A stretch of DNA of 64,000 nt. Origin: Alloalcanivorax marinus (GTDB taxonomy: Bacteria; Pseudomonadota; Gammaproteobacteria; Pseudomonadales; Alcanivoracaceae). Both the position numbers and the translations under genes were made by a program. Positions within the stretch are counted from its first letter, which is position 1, and each line of letters opens with the position of its first letter. This document shows, one piece after another, positions 52,026-62,461 of this stretch. Under the pieces are notes generated by a model. The model did no database searches, was not told the DNA's origin, and saw only the letters and a list, made by a program, of their open reading frames with translations. The stretch covers positions 1 to 64,000 of the forward strand of contig NZ_JADDOL010000010.1 of the NCBI RefSeq assembly GCF_016906305.1, read 5' to 3'.

Positions 52026-52619
52026 ATGAAACAGCTTCTCGTCCTGGTCGCCGCGGCGCTGCTGGTCACCGGTTGCGCGCTCAGCCCGCAGCGGATCCAG
52101 ATCGAACCCAAACCCCAGGTCACGCCGGCCAACTTCGGCCAGAACAGCCCGGTGCAGGTGATCGCGGTGGATTCCCGGTCGCAGAAGGCGTTCGGCTCCC
52201 GCGGCGGCGTCTATAAGGACACGGCACTGGTGATGCCCGCCAACGATGTGCGCGAAGCCATCGAGGAAGCGGTGCGCGGCGGCCTGCAGAGCCTGGGCTA
52301 TAACGCCTTCAACCCGGGCGGCGACGCCACCACCCTGGAAGTGCGCCTGGAGAAGCTGGACTACGTGCCGGAGGAAGGCTCGGTGGTCAACCGGGTCAAT
52401 CTGGATCTGGTGCTGCAGGCCGAGGCACGGCGCGGCGATACCACCCACACCGGCACCTACAAGAGCAGCACCCAGCACGACCTGCCGTTCACGCCCAACG
52501 CGGAGCGCAACCAGGCCATGGTCAACGAGATTCTCAGCCGCTCCATCGAGCGCCTGCTGAATGACCGGGAAATGCTCGACTTCCTGGCCGGCGACGACTC
52601 TCCCCTGCCCTCTCCGTAA
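52026..52619 (+). CDS. YajG-family lipoprotein
   Basis: The 197-residue precursor has a lipoprotein signal with lipobox LVTGC (Cys at 17) and a soluble domain resembling the YajG/DUF4136-like fold (VMPANDVREAIEEAVRGGLQSLGY). No Asp follows the Cys, so sorting to the outer membrane is expected. The ATG at 52026 has GGAG six bases upstream; an earlier in-frame ATG at 52014 is less well placed. Function unknown. Confidence 0.83.
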   Translation: MKQLLVLVAAALLVTGCALSPQRIQIEPKPQVTPANFGQNSPVQVIAVDSRSQKAFGSRGGVYKDTALVMPANDVREAIEEAVRGGLQSLGYNAFNPGGDATTLEVRLEKLDYVPEEGSVVNRVNLDLVLQAEARRGDTTHTGTYKSSTQHDLPFTPNAERNQAMVNEILSRSIERLLNDREMLDFLAGDDSPLPSP

Positions 52620-52637
52620 GCCGCCCGGGTCGACGAC

Positions 52638-52826
52638 TCAGGGATTTTCCGGATGCGCCGACACGGTCGGCGTCTCCGGGTCCGGCCAGGTCACCGTGAA
52701 CACCAGTGGCTGGCAGCACACGTGGCAGTCCTCCACGTATTCCTGATCGCCCTGGGACGGGTCCACCAGCGCCTCGAAGTATTCCCAGCAGTGCGGGCAT
52801 TGCACCGCCACCGGAATCAGTTCCAT
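52638..52826 (-). CDS. CPXCG-motif cysteine-rich zinc-binding protein
   Basis: The 62-residue protein has two Cys pairs, AVQCPHCWEYF and DCHVCCQPL, giving a probable four-Cys zinc ribbon; the first pair is CPHC, a variant of the CPXCG family pattern. The ATG at 52826 has GAGGAG nine bases upstream. It follows the HIT-like gene by 13 bp on the same strand. Role unknown. Confidence 0.85.
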   Translation of the reverse strand: MELIPVAVQCPHCWEYFEALVDPSQGDQEYVEDCHVCCQPLVFTVTWPDPETPTVSAHPENP

Positions 52827-52839
52827 CAATCGGGTCTCC

Positions 52840-53241
52840 TCACGGCCGGTCCGCCGGCAGCCGGATTCGCGCCAGCCAGTCCGGTGCCGTCTCCAGGGGG
52901 CGCGGCGTGCCCTGCCCCCACACCGGCCCCGGCCAGCATTCGTCTCCCTCGAAACGGGCGATCACGTGCACGTGCAGCTGCGGCACCAGATTGCCGAGGG
53001 CGCCCAGGTTGATCTTGTCGGCGCCGGTGACCCGCTCCAGCTCCGCGGCCAGATGATTCACCGTGGCCAGCAGCCGCGCCTGGTCGCCGTCGGGCAGATG
53101 GTGCCACTCGCGCAGGCCGTCCCGCTTGGGCACCACGATCAGCCAGGGGAAGCGGCCGTCGCGCATCCAGCGCAGCCAGCACAGGTCGGTTTCGCCCAGC
53201 GCGCCGGTGTCGGCGGCGAGACGGGGATGCAGAGAAGCCAT
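52840..53241 (-). CDS. HIT-domain protein
   Basis: The 133-residue protein has the histidine-triad fold: GALGNLVPQLHVHVIARF carries the active-site strand. Aligned with Hint proteins, the triad reads Q-x-H-x-H: the first His is Gln, while the likely nucleophilic His is kept. Related proteins hydrolyse nucleoside phosphoramidates or dinucleotides; the substrate is unknown. The ATG at 53241 (MASLHPRLAADTGALGET) fits the family start. Likely co-transcribed with the CPXCG gene. Confidence 0.87.
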   Translation of the reverse strand: MASLHPRLAADTGALGETDLCWLRWMRDGRFPWLIVVPKRDGLREWHHLPDGDQARLLATVNHLAAELERVTGADKINLGALGNLVPQLHVHVIARFEGDECWPGPVWGQGTPRPLETAPDWLARIRLPADRP

Positions 53242-53453
53242 AGATCGATCGTCCACCAGATATCCGCAAAAACAGCGCCGCCGCACGGCTGGGCAAGACC
53301 GTCGGCGTCCCGTAACATGATACGCAAAAATTAGCGTCCATTCGGCGCCGGGCGCCGTCGCCGGACGCACACTACACGATAAAACACCCGACGAAAAAAG
53401 GAACGCCGGTTCGTGACCAGGGAGGGCTGTTCACCTTGCAAAGGGGGAAGGTC

Positions 53454-53843
53454 ATGGAATGGGTCGCGATCATCACCGCGGTGGCGGTGCTGCAATGCGC
53501 GCTGTTCAGCTTCGTGGTGGGCCGCGCCCGGGTCAAATACCAGATCCGCGCGCCGGCCATCCAGGGCCATGAACTGTTCGAGCGCTGCCAGCGCGCCCAC
53601 GGCAATACGGTGGAGCAGCTGGCGCTGTTTCTGCCCGGCCTGTGGCTGTTCGGCTGGTATCTGGAACCGCGCGCCGCCGCCGCCCTGGGCCTGTTGTTCG
53701 TGGTCGGGCGTCAGCTCTATTTCAACGCCTATCTGGAGCAACCGCGCCAGCGCGGGCGCGGCTTCCTGCTCGGCTTTCTGGCCACCCTGACGCTTTTGCT
53801 CGGCGGGCTGGGCGGCGCGCTGGCTCAGCTGATCTACCGGTAG
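53454..53843 (+). CDS. MAPEG-family membrane protein
   Basis: The 129-residue protein has four hydrophobic segments and the MAPEG signature RAHGNTVEQLALFLPGLW at about 45-62. The family includes membrane glutathione transferases and eicosanoid enzymes; bacterial members are mostly uncharacterised. The ATG at 53454 has GGGGGAAGG upstream. Its last 10 bp overlap the end of the convergent AraC-type gene. Confidence 0.88.
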   Translation: MEWVAIITAVAVLQCALFSFVVGRARVKYQIRAPAIQGHELFERCQRAHGNTVEQLALFLPGLWLFGWYLEPRAAAALGLLFVVGRQLYFNAYLEQPRQRGRGFLLGFLATLTLLLGGLGGALAQLIYR

Positions 53844-54847
53844 TCGGAGGGGCTGCGGCCGGTCCAGCGCCGGAACGCCCGGGCGAAGTTGGAGGCATCG
53901 GAATAGCCCAGGGCCAGGGCGATCTCGTCCACCGAACGCGGGCTCTGAGTCAGATATTCCACCGCCAGCCCCTTGCGCAGGTCGTCCAGCAGGGTCTGAT
54001 AGCTGGTGCCCAGCTGTTGCAGCTTGCGCTTCAGGGTCCGCGACGACATGTGCAGCTCCGAGGCCACGTCCTCGACGCCGGGGAAGCCGCCGGAGCCGGC
54101 CAGCATGATGCGCCTTACCTGGCCCAGCAGCGCCGGCGGCGCCTTGATCTGTTCCATCTCCTGCTCGCACTGGGCGGCGGCCATCTGCGCCAGGCGCGGG
54201 TCGGCGAAACGCAGCCGGCGCTGCAGACGCTCCACCGGAAAGCGCATCTGGCTGTTGGCGCAGTCGAAGTACACCGGCACCGGAATCAGCCCGCGCAGCC
54301 GGGAAAAGTAATCCGGCTCCGGGTAGGAAAAGCGCAGTTCGCCCAGAATCTCCACATCGGGGACCAGCTGCATGGCCATGAAGTGGAAACTGGAGAACAG
54401 GCTCTCCACCACCAGCGGCGCCAGTTCCCCCAGTGCCAGCATTTCATTGACCTGCAGCACCGCCCACTCCCCCTCGGTGAAGCTTTCCAGCTGAATGATG
54501 GTGCTGCGCGTGCGGAAAAACTTCACCGCCAGCTCGATGGCATCCCCCAGGGTGTCGCTGCTCATCGCCGCATAGCCCAGGAAGCCGTGGGAGGACAGCG
54601 TCATGGACGCGCCCAGTTCCCAGCCCATCCAGGGCTCCTCGGTGAGCGCCAGGGCGCGGCGCGCGAAGCGGTCGAACACGGCGGCGGTGAGGCGCGCCTT
54701 GGGGTCCCGCCAGCACCCGGCTTCGATGGGCAGCCCGGCCAGCGCCCGCTCCTCGCTGACGCCCCGCTTTTCAAGAAACTCCAGCATCAACGCCAGGTAT
54801 TCGGCGGAGATGGTGTAGTCCTCCGCGCTCATTTTGAGAATCGTCAT
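53834..54847 (-). CDS. AraC-family transcriptional regulator (OruR/ArgR-like domain architecture)
   Basis: The 337-residue protein has a ~210-residue N-terminal ligand domain of the type in OruR-like regulators (SSHGFLGYAAMSSDTLGDAI) and two C-terminal helix-turn-helix motifs (VEDVASELHMSSRTLKRKL; SVDEIALALGYSDASNFARAF). The ATG at 54847 has AGGG nine bases upstream. Its target is not evident; the neighbours are the MAPEG gene (convergent) and the small 66-residue ORF (divergent). Such regulators often control fatty-acid or amino-acid use. Confidence 0.9.
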   Translation of the reverse strand: MTILKMSAEDYTISAEYLALMLEFLEKRGVSEERALAGLPIEAGCWRDPKARLTAAVFDRFARRALALTEEPWMGWELGASMTLSSHGFLGYAAMSSDTLGDAIELAVKFFRTRSTIIQLESFTEGEWAVLQVNEMLALGELAPLVVESLFSSFHFMAMQLVPDVEILGELRFSYPEPDYFSRLRGLIPVPVYFDCANSQMRFPVERLQRRLRFADPRLAQMAAAQCEQEMEQIKAPPALLGQVRRIMLAGSGGFPGVEDVASELHMSSRTLKRKLQQLGTSYQTLLDDLRKGLAVEYLTQSPRSVDEIALALGYSDASNFARAFRRWTGRSPSDYR

Positions 54848-55089
54848 ACTTATTATCCCTTGGCCCAAAATGACCAGCCCGGCGTCACCTTACCCATACC
54901 TTTCCCATCAAGGCAAGGGCCGCAGCGCCCTGCCCGGCCCGTCGGCGGCCAGCGGTGGGCGGCGGCGACCGCTCACCGGGGTGACGCTGCGGGTCACATC
55001 CTGCCGAGGCACGCCCCGGCCCGCCGCCCCACGCCGGCGGGCCCCGTTCAAGCCATTGATCTTCAAGGATCTTTTCCGCGATACCAGGA
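54848..55089. other. Gene-free stretch upstream of the AraC gene
   Basis: No gene with a ribosome-binding site was found here. The start region of the AraC-type gene (GATAAT close to its ATG on the minus strand) and a GC-rich stretch with short inverted repeats (for example GGGGTGACGCTGCGGGTCAC) lie in it. The right end leads into a sigma-54-like promoter. Confidence 0.5.
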
Positions 55090-55105
55090 TGGCACGATTA
55101 TCGCT
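55090..55105 (+). promoter_or_regulatory. Sigma-54-like promoter ahead of the 66-residue ORF
   Basis: TGGCACG, four bases, TCGCT against the -24/-12 consensus TGGCACG-N4-TTGCW: one mismatch, with the GG and GC spaced exactly as required. Transcription would begin near 55116, about 37 bases ahead of the ATG at 55153. No enhancer site was identified. Confidence 0.6.
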
Positions 55106-55152
55106 TTGGGGACTGTCGCTCAGGCGAAACAGCGCCGGCGGGGGATCGGACC

Positions 55153-55353
55153 ATGAGCAAAATCATCAGACTGGAACAACGGTGCCCGGAAACGGCACTG
55201 GACAACCTCAACAGGCTCACCGGGCTGGACTTTCAGAGCTGGCCGGAGTCGTTGCTGGAGATCGGAGAGGACGTGGCCGCCGACAATCTGGAGGCTTCGT
55301 CCGAGCGCGAGGGGGGAAAGGCGCCGGCACCCGTGGCCGGCTATGGCCGCTAG
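55153..55353 (+). CDS. Small hypothetical protein
   Basis: A 66-residue ORF, MSKIIRLEQRCPETALDN at its start, with no recognised domain, one Cys and no membrane segment; the C-terminal half is charged and low in hydrophobics. It has a GGGG-rich site upstream and a sigma-54-like promoter at the right distance, which are the main reasons to call it a gene. It stands between the divergent AraC-type gene and the convergent unknown gene at 55419. It could be an Alcanivorax-type orphan protein or a chance ORF. Confidence 0.5.
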   Translation: MSKIIRLEQRCPETALDNLNRLTGLDFQSWPESLLEIGEDVAADNLEASSEREGGKAPAPVAGYGR

Positions 55354-55418
55354 CCAGGCGCCAGACAGGGGCGGACCCGTGGGGGAAAACCGGGTCCGCC
55401 CCGGGGACCGGTGGCCGG

Positions 55419-55799
55419 TCAATAATTGGAAATCAGCTTGTCCTGGGGACGCAGGGCGGTGCCCCGGCGCTGCATGTACAGCTCCTCGATCACATAGCGC
55501 GTGCCCGGATCCGATAGACGCAGGGATAGCTGGACCTGTTCCACGCTGTCCGTGAAACGCAACCGTACCAATCCGGACAGCAGCGCGCTGCCATCGCCGC
55601 CGACCTCGGCGGCGTCCACCAGCACTGCGGGGTGGTTACTGGCGTCCAGGTAGCGGACCACCAACTGCAGCGTACCGGGCTGGCCGGACACCCGGACCCA
55701 GGCGGCCACGTTGAATTCCGCGTCCCATTGACGGGCGCGAGCGGGACGTGCGCTCGCCCAGATGCGGTTCGGCACCTTGGCGATCACCTTTTCGATCAT
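55419..55799 (-). CDS. Hypothetical protein, possible beta-rich domain
   Basis: A 126-residue protein (MIEKVIAKVPNRIWASAR) not recognised. Alternating hydrophobic stretches (FNVAAWVRVSG; LQLVVRYLD; LRFTDSVEQVQLSLRLS) suggest a beta-sandwich. No signal peptide or cysteines are seen. The frame stays open upstream to 56021 across a GC-rich tandem repeat, which would add a low-complexity Arg/Gly/Ser/Leu tail; I prefer the ATG at 55799 because the repeat does not look like conserved coding. Stop is 66 bp from the convergent small ORF. Confidence 0.55.
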   Translation of the reverse strand: MIEKVIAKVPNRIWASARPARARQWDAEFNVAAWVRVSGQPGTLQLVVRYLDASNHPAVLVDAAEVGGDGSALLSGLVRLRFTDSVEQVQLSLRLSDPGTRYVIEELYMQRRGTALRPQDKLISNY

Positions 55800-55837
55800 A
55801 AAGACGTCTCGATTCGGAACTTCGTATTGGACGGCAG

Positions 55838-55916
55838 CGGCGCCCCGTGGAGCGCCCGCGGCGCCTAAGGAGCGCCCGCGGCGTCCCAAGGAGCGCCCGC
55901 GGCGCCCCAAAGAGTG
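55838..55916. repeat. GC-rich 20/21-bp tandem repeat
   Basis: Three nearly identical units (55849-55868, 20 bp; 55869-55889 and 55890-55910, 21 bp each) of the form GGAGCGCCCGCGGCGyCCCAA, plus partial copies on both sides. It lies between the start of the unknown minus-strand gene and the phasin-like gene. Each unit contains the self-complementary core CCGCGG. Unit differences are few, so the array is probably young. Confidence 0.9.
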
Positions 55917-56090
55917 TACGGCCCGACCGTCGGTTCCCGCCACGTCCGACTTGGCGCCGGGCCTGAGCGGCTCGTCACAGCCTGCGGACACCGCTGCTGT
56001 CGGATTGTTTGACAAACCCAACCGGACCGGGGCGAGCCGGCGCTTATTATGCCCGCCATCGAAGCGACGGATGTGAAGGAGGATACTCGC

Positions 56091-56516
56091 ATGTCTGACT
56101 CAACCTTTCTGAACCGCGCCCGCCAATGGGGCGACAAACTCTACCTGGCCGGCCTGGGAGCCTACAGCAAGGCCGGTGAGAACACGGAAGCGCTGTACGC
56201 CCGCTGGGTGGAAACCGGCGGCGACGCCTATGGCGACGAGGCCGAGGGCAAGTCCCGGCTGCTGCTGGCCGGTCGCGGCCTGGTGGAAGACACCCGCGCC
56301 CTGCTCAGCGAGGCGCCGCGCAAGCGCCACGCGCTGTACGAAGAGTGTGTCGAAACCGGCAAGCAGGTCCGCGGTGAAGACGCGGAAGACAGCAATGAAT
56401 TCATCCTGGCCGGCGCCGGCGCGGTGGCGTCCGTGCGCGAGCGCGGCCGCCGCCTGTTCGACGGCTGGGTCAGCGCCGGTGAACAACTGAGTGCCGGCAA
56501 GCAGCAGGACGCCTGA
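56091..56516 (+). CDS. Phasin-like protein made of three repeats
   Basis: The 141-residue acidic helical protein carries three copies of a motif seen at the N-terminus of polyhydroxyalkanoate-granule phasins: LAGLG at 19-23 with LYARWVETG at 35-43; LAGRG at 59-63 with LYEECVETG at 82-90; LAGAG at 106-110 with LFDGWVSAG at 122-130. It has no signal peptide. The ATG at 56091 has GGAGGA seven bases upstream. It probably coats an intracellular storage granule or lipid inclusion, but no PHA synthase is near, so the target is inferred. A terminator follows at once. Confidence 0.75.
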   Translation: MSDSTFLNRARQWGDKLYLAGLGAYSKAGENTEALYARWVETGGDAYGDEAEGKSRLLLAGRGLVEDTRALLSEAPRKRHALYEECVETGKQVRGEDAEDSNEFILAGAGAVASVRERGRRLFDGWVSAGEQLSAGKQQDA

Positions 56517-56547
56517 TTCCTGTTTTTTCTGCCTGCTCTCCTTTGAC

Positions 56548-56573
56548 GGGACCCTGATCGGGTCCCTTTTTTT
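56548..56573 (+). terminator. Terminator after the phasin-like gene
   Basis: GGGACCC and GGGTCCC with a five-base loop, followed by seven T. It lies about 30 bp past the stop, making the phasin-like gene monocistronic. Confidence 0.88.
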
Positions 56574-56626
56574 ATTTCCGCCACGGCGCTAGGCTGATCC
56601 GGCTTCCCATCGCCAGCGAGCAAACC

Positions 56627-57949
56627 ATGGCCAAACGCCGCGACCGGGCCGCCTCCACCGGCGGCCGATTCTGGAAATTGACGGGCATGACCACCTCCAT
56701 CGCCACCCGCGTGGCCGGCCAGCAGGTGCGCGGCTGGTTTCAGTCGGACCAGGACCGTCAGGCCAGCCGCGAGGAACTGATGCGCCACATCGGCCGGGAG
56801 GTCGCCGCTACCCTCGGGCAGATGAAAGGCGCGGTCATGAAGGTGGGGCAGATCGCGTCGCAAATGCAGGACGTGCTGCCCCGGGAAATCAGTGAGCAAC
56901 TGGCGGTGCTGCAGAACGCCTCCGCACCCATGCCCTTCCATGTGATCCGGCGACAGCTGGAGAAGGAGTTGGGCGCCCCGGTGACGGAGCGTTTCGCGGA
57001 CTTCCAGGAAACCCCGTTCGCCGCCGCCTCCATCGGCCAGGTACACCGGGCCATCACCCTGGACGGCGAGCCGGTGGTGGTGAAGGTGCAGTACCCGGCG
57101 GTGAAAAGCTCCATCGACTCGGACATGAAGCACCTCAAGCGCATTCTCAAGCTGGGCAGCCTGCTGCGGGTGGACGAGCGCGCCCTGGACGCGGTGTTTC
57201 GCGAGATCCGCCAGCAACTGGACGAGGAACTGGATTACCACCGCGAGGCGGAGAATCTGCGCCTGTTCCGCGATTTCCACCGCCCCGATACCGATGTGGT
57301 GATCCCGAAGGTGTTCGAGGCCCTGTCCGGCGCCACCGTGCTGACCCTGAGCCTGGAAGAAGGCACCCCGCTGGACCAGGTCAATGACGACAACGGCTTC
57401 GACCAGGACCTGCGCAACCGGCTGGGGGAACGTCTGTTCGACCTGCTCGCCCGGCAGATCTTCCAACTGCACGCCGTGCACTGCGACCCGCACCCGGGCA
57501 ACTTCGCGTTCCGCCCCGACGGCGGCATCGTGTTCTACGATTTCGGCGCCGTGAAGCGGCTGCCGGAGGAAGACGTGGCGTTGATGGCCACGCTGACCGA
57601 CGCGGCGCTGCAACAGGACTGGGCGAGACTGGATCAGGCGTTGCTGGAGATCGGCGCCCGGCGCGCCGATACCCGGGTCGCCGACAGCTTCTATGACGCC
57701 TGGGTGCCGGTGCTGCTGCAGGGCGTCGCCGATACCCCCTACGACTTCGCCACCGCCCGGGTGCACCAGGAGGTGGTGAAGAAAGCCCGGGCCACGCCCT
57801 GGGAGGACATGCTCAAGTTCCAGCCCAGCTCCAGGACGCTGCTGGTGCAGCGCGTGGTGGGCGGTCATTACTGGACCTTGAAGAACCTGGGCGTGGCCAG
57901 CGCCCTGCGGCCACGGCTGCGGCGTATCCTCGAAGAGCGGGCCGCCTGA
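56627..57949 (+). CDS. ABC1/AarF (UbiB-type) atypical kinase
   Basis: The 440-residue protein has the ADCK/UbiB signatures: KxGQ at 72-75 (MKVGQIASQ), the Ala-rich loop AAASIGQVH in place of a glycine-rich loop, VVVKVQYP, HCDPHPGN and DFGAVKRL. The family acts as ATPase/kinase-like factors in ubiquinone and lipid metabolism. It lacks the C-terminal transmembrane pair of UbiB, and it is not in a ubi operon, so it is a UbiB paralogue rather than UbiB itself. Confidence 0.88.
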   Translation: MAKRRDRAASTGGRFWKLTGMTTSIATRVAGQQVRGWFQSDQDRQASREELMRHIGREVAATLGQMKGAVMKVGQIASQMQDVLPREISEQLAVLQNASAPMPFHVIRRQLEKELGAPVTERFADFQETPFAAASIGQVHRAITLDGEPVVVKVQYPAVKSSIDSDMKHLKRILKLGSLLRVDERALDAVFREIRQQLDEELDYHREAENLRLFRDFHRPDTDVVIPKVFEALSGATVLTLSLEEGTPLDQVNDDNGFDQDLRNRLGERLFDLLARQIFQLHAVHCDPHPGNFAFRPDGGIVFYDFGAVKRLPEEDVALMATLTDAALQQDWARLDQALLEIGARRADTRVADSFYDAWVPVLLQGVADTPYDFATARVHQEVVKKARATPWEDMLKFQPSSRTLLVQRVVGGHYWTLKNLGVASALRPRLRRILEERAA

Positions 57950-57981
57950 GCGGCCCGGCGAACACCGTGGCCCAACCAAAA

Positions 57982-58003
57982 GCGCCGGCGAAAACGCCGG
58001 CGC
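57982..58003 (-). terminator. Hairpin terminator of the outer-membrane barrel gene
   Basis: A perfect 9-bp stem GCGCCGGCG/CGCCGGCGC with a four-base loop. On the minus strand it is followed by a short U-tract (TTTTGGTT). It lies 28 bp past the stop of the barrel gene and may also serve the convergent ABC1 gene weakly. Confidence 0.6.
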
Positions 58004-58030
58004 GGTCGGTGGGTCGGAACGGTCGCGGGG

Positions 58031-58582
58031 TCAGAACGCGGACCGCAGGCCCACGCTGATGCCGGAAATCTCCTCATCGTCCTGATCGTAGTAGCGCATG
58101 TATTCCAGGTTGGCGCCGAACGTATCGGTCAGATTGAAGTCCAGGCCGGCACCGTAGGATTCGCCCTCGTAGTGCTCGTCCTCGTCCACGGAATAATCAA
58201 TGCCGGCCAGGGTGCCCTGGGCTTTGACGGTGCCTTTCATCTTGCTATAGCCACCGACCACATAGGGGTGCACCGTTTCGGACAGCGGCGCGGACAGCTT
58301 CAGATAGGCGCCGTACATGTGGTCCAGATCGAAATCGAGAATGCCCTGGGAGTCATCGTTGACGCCCATGCCACCGCGGGCTTCCACCCCGAGGTAGTCG
58401 TTGAACTCGAAGCCGGCACGCACCACCGCCGTGTCCAGTTTGAGGGTATCGGTGTCGTACTGGTCGTTATCGTACTGCACCTGGGTGTAGTTGGCGCCGA
58501 TGTACGGCCCCGCCGCGAAGGCACCACCGGCGACCAGCGAACAGGACAACACCATCACCTTGCCGAGAATTCTGACCTTCAT
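58031..58582 (-). CDS. Outer-membrane beta-barrel protein
   Basis: The 183-residue precursor has a signal peptide (about 1-23, ending GGAFA) and alternating beta strands (GPYIGANYTQVQY; YGAYLKLSAPL; HPYVVGGYSKM; GAGLDFNLTD) ending in a C-terminal Phe, the BAM recognition pattern. It is acidic in its loops and of the OmpA-like/OMP_b-brl small barrel type. AAGGAG precedes the ATG at 58582. It is divergent from the hybrid kinase and could be its target, but this is only position-based. Substrate unknown. Confidence 0.87.
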   Translation of the reverse strand: MKVRILGKVMVLSCSLVAGGAFAAGPYIGANYTQVQYDNDQYDTDTLKLDTAVVRAGFEFNDYLGVEARGGMGVNDDSQGILDFDLDHMYGAYLKLSAPLSETVHPYVVGGYSKMKGTVKAQGTLAGIDYSVDEDEHYEGESYGAGLDFNLTDTFGANLEYMRYYDQDDEEISGISVGLRSAF

Positions 58583-58654
58583 TTGCGTCTCCTTTTGCTT
58601 GAGCGGTCCGGAAGATTTGACCGGAAGGGGTTGGCGTTGCTCCGCAAGGCCCGT

Positions 58655-58683
58655 TAAATACGGTAAAAGGAGCGTGACAAGAA
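58655..58683 (-). promoter_or_regulatory. Promoter of the outer-membrane barrel gene
   Basis: The minus strand has TTCTTG (58678-58683), a 17-bp spacer and TATTTA (58655-58660), about 70 bp ahead of the ATG at 58582. The hybrid kinase gene reads away from the same gap. Confidence 0.5.
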
Positions 58684-58716
58684 TCACATTCGTACTGCGC
58701 CAGGGGGAAAGGGACC

Positions 58717-61137
<2,421 letters not shown>

Positions 61138-62461
61138 AGCGACGCAGGTCATTGAGCGAACCGCAGCGCCGGGCGGCGCGGCAGTACGGCAGGTAGCGGG
61201 CCATGATGGCGTCGCCGCTGTTCCAGCGCGACGGCGGCTCCGGGTTGAGCCAGAACACCTGCCGGGCACGGCGGGCGATGTCCGCCAGATGCCGTTCGCC
61301 GGCGGGCAGATCGTTGTTGCGGGCGTCACCGAGGATGATCAGCGTGGTCTGCCGGTCGATTTCGCCCCGGCAGGCCGCCTCCAGCTCCTTGAACATGGTG
61401 CCGTAGTCGGTGCCGCTGCCGGACACCCGGTCCAGAATGCGCCCCACCGCCACATCCGGCGGGTAGCGCTCGAAGTCGTCGGTGACCTCGTCGAAGCGGG
61501 CGGCGAAGGCGAAACTGCGCACCCTGGGCAGCACGTCGGTCATGGCATAGAGAAACTGCAGCAGAAAGCGGGCCGCGTCGCGCACCGAGCTGGACACGTC
61601 GCACACCACCAACACCTTGGCGCGGGTGCGCCGCCGCTGACGCCAGTGCAGCTGCACCGGCACCGCGTTATAGCGCAGGCTGGCGGCCAGGGTGCGGCGC
61701 GCGTCCAGGGCCCCGCGCCGGGCTTTCTTCTGGCGGCGCTGGTGGGAGCGGGCCAGCCGCCGCGCCATCCGTCGCACCAGCATCTGCACCTGCTGGAATT
61801 CGCGCAGTTCGCGGAACGGGGCCGCCTGCATGCTGTGCTCGCGGAGCGCGCGGCCATGGGCGCGGCCGTGCAGATCGTACTGACGGCGAACATGGGCCAT
61901 GGCCCGCTCGCGTACCCGGCCGCGCCAGTCGCGCAGCGCCTCGGCGCGCTCCCCGTCGCCGGGCCGGGCGGAGGCATCCAGGCGCAGAATCTCGTCGTCC
62001 ACCGCCCCCATGCCCATGTTCATCAGCAGACGGCGGGCGAACAGCCCCTGCTGGGTGATCACCTGCATGGCGGTGAAGTCGATCTCGGCGGCGGCCTGGG
62101 CCAGGGTCTGCTCCAGGCCAGTGTCGCTTTGCGCCACCAGCTCGGCGGCCGGCCCCGACAGGGCCTCCGGGTCGGGCGCCGCCGCCGTGGCCTGCCCGGC
62201 GTGGTCCGCATCGGAGCCGTCGTCCTGCTCCGGGTCCGCGCTTTCGAAACGGAAAAAGGCCGCGAAGCAGCGGTCGAAGTCCGGCCGCTCCGCCTGGCTC
62301 TTCACCAGCGTCAGCGCCAGGGTTTCGCGGAAGCGGTCCCGGTCGCCGTAGCCCACCAGGGCGGCGGCGCGAAACGCCTCCTCCGCCTCCACCGGAGAGA
62401 CGCGCACCCCGGCGCCCCGCAGGGCACGCACGAACTCATGCAGGCGCCGGCCGGCCATGGC

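Noticed and set aside
58667-58716. Sigma-54-like promoter for the hybrid kinase
   Set aside because: No -24/-12 pattern with GG and GC at the needed spacing was found in this gap.
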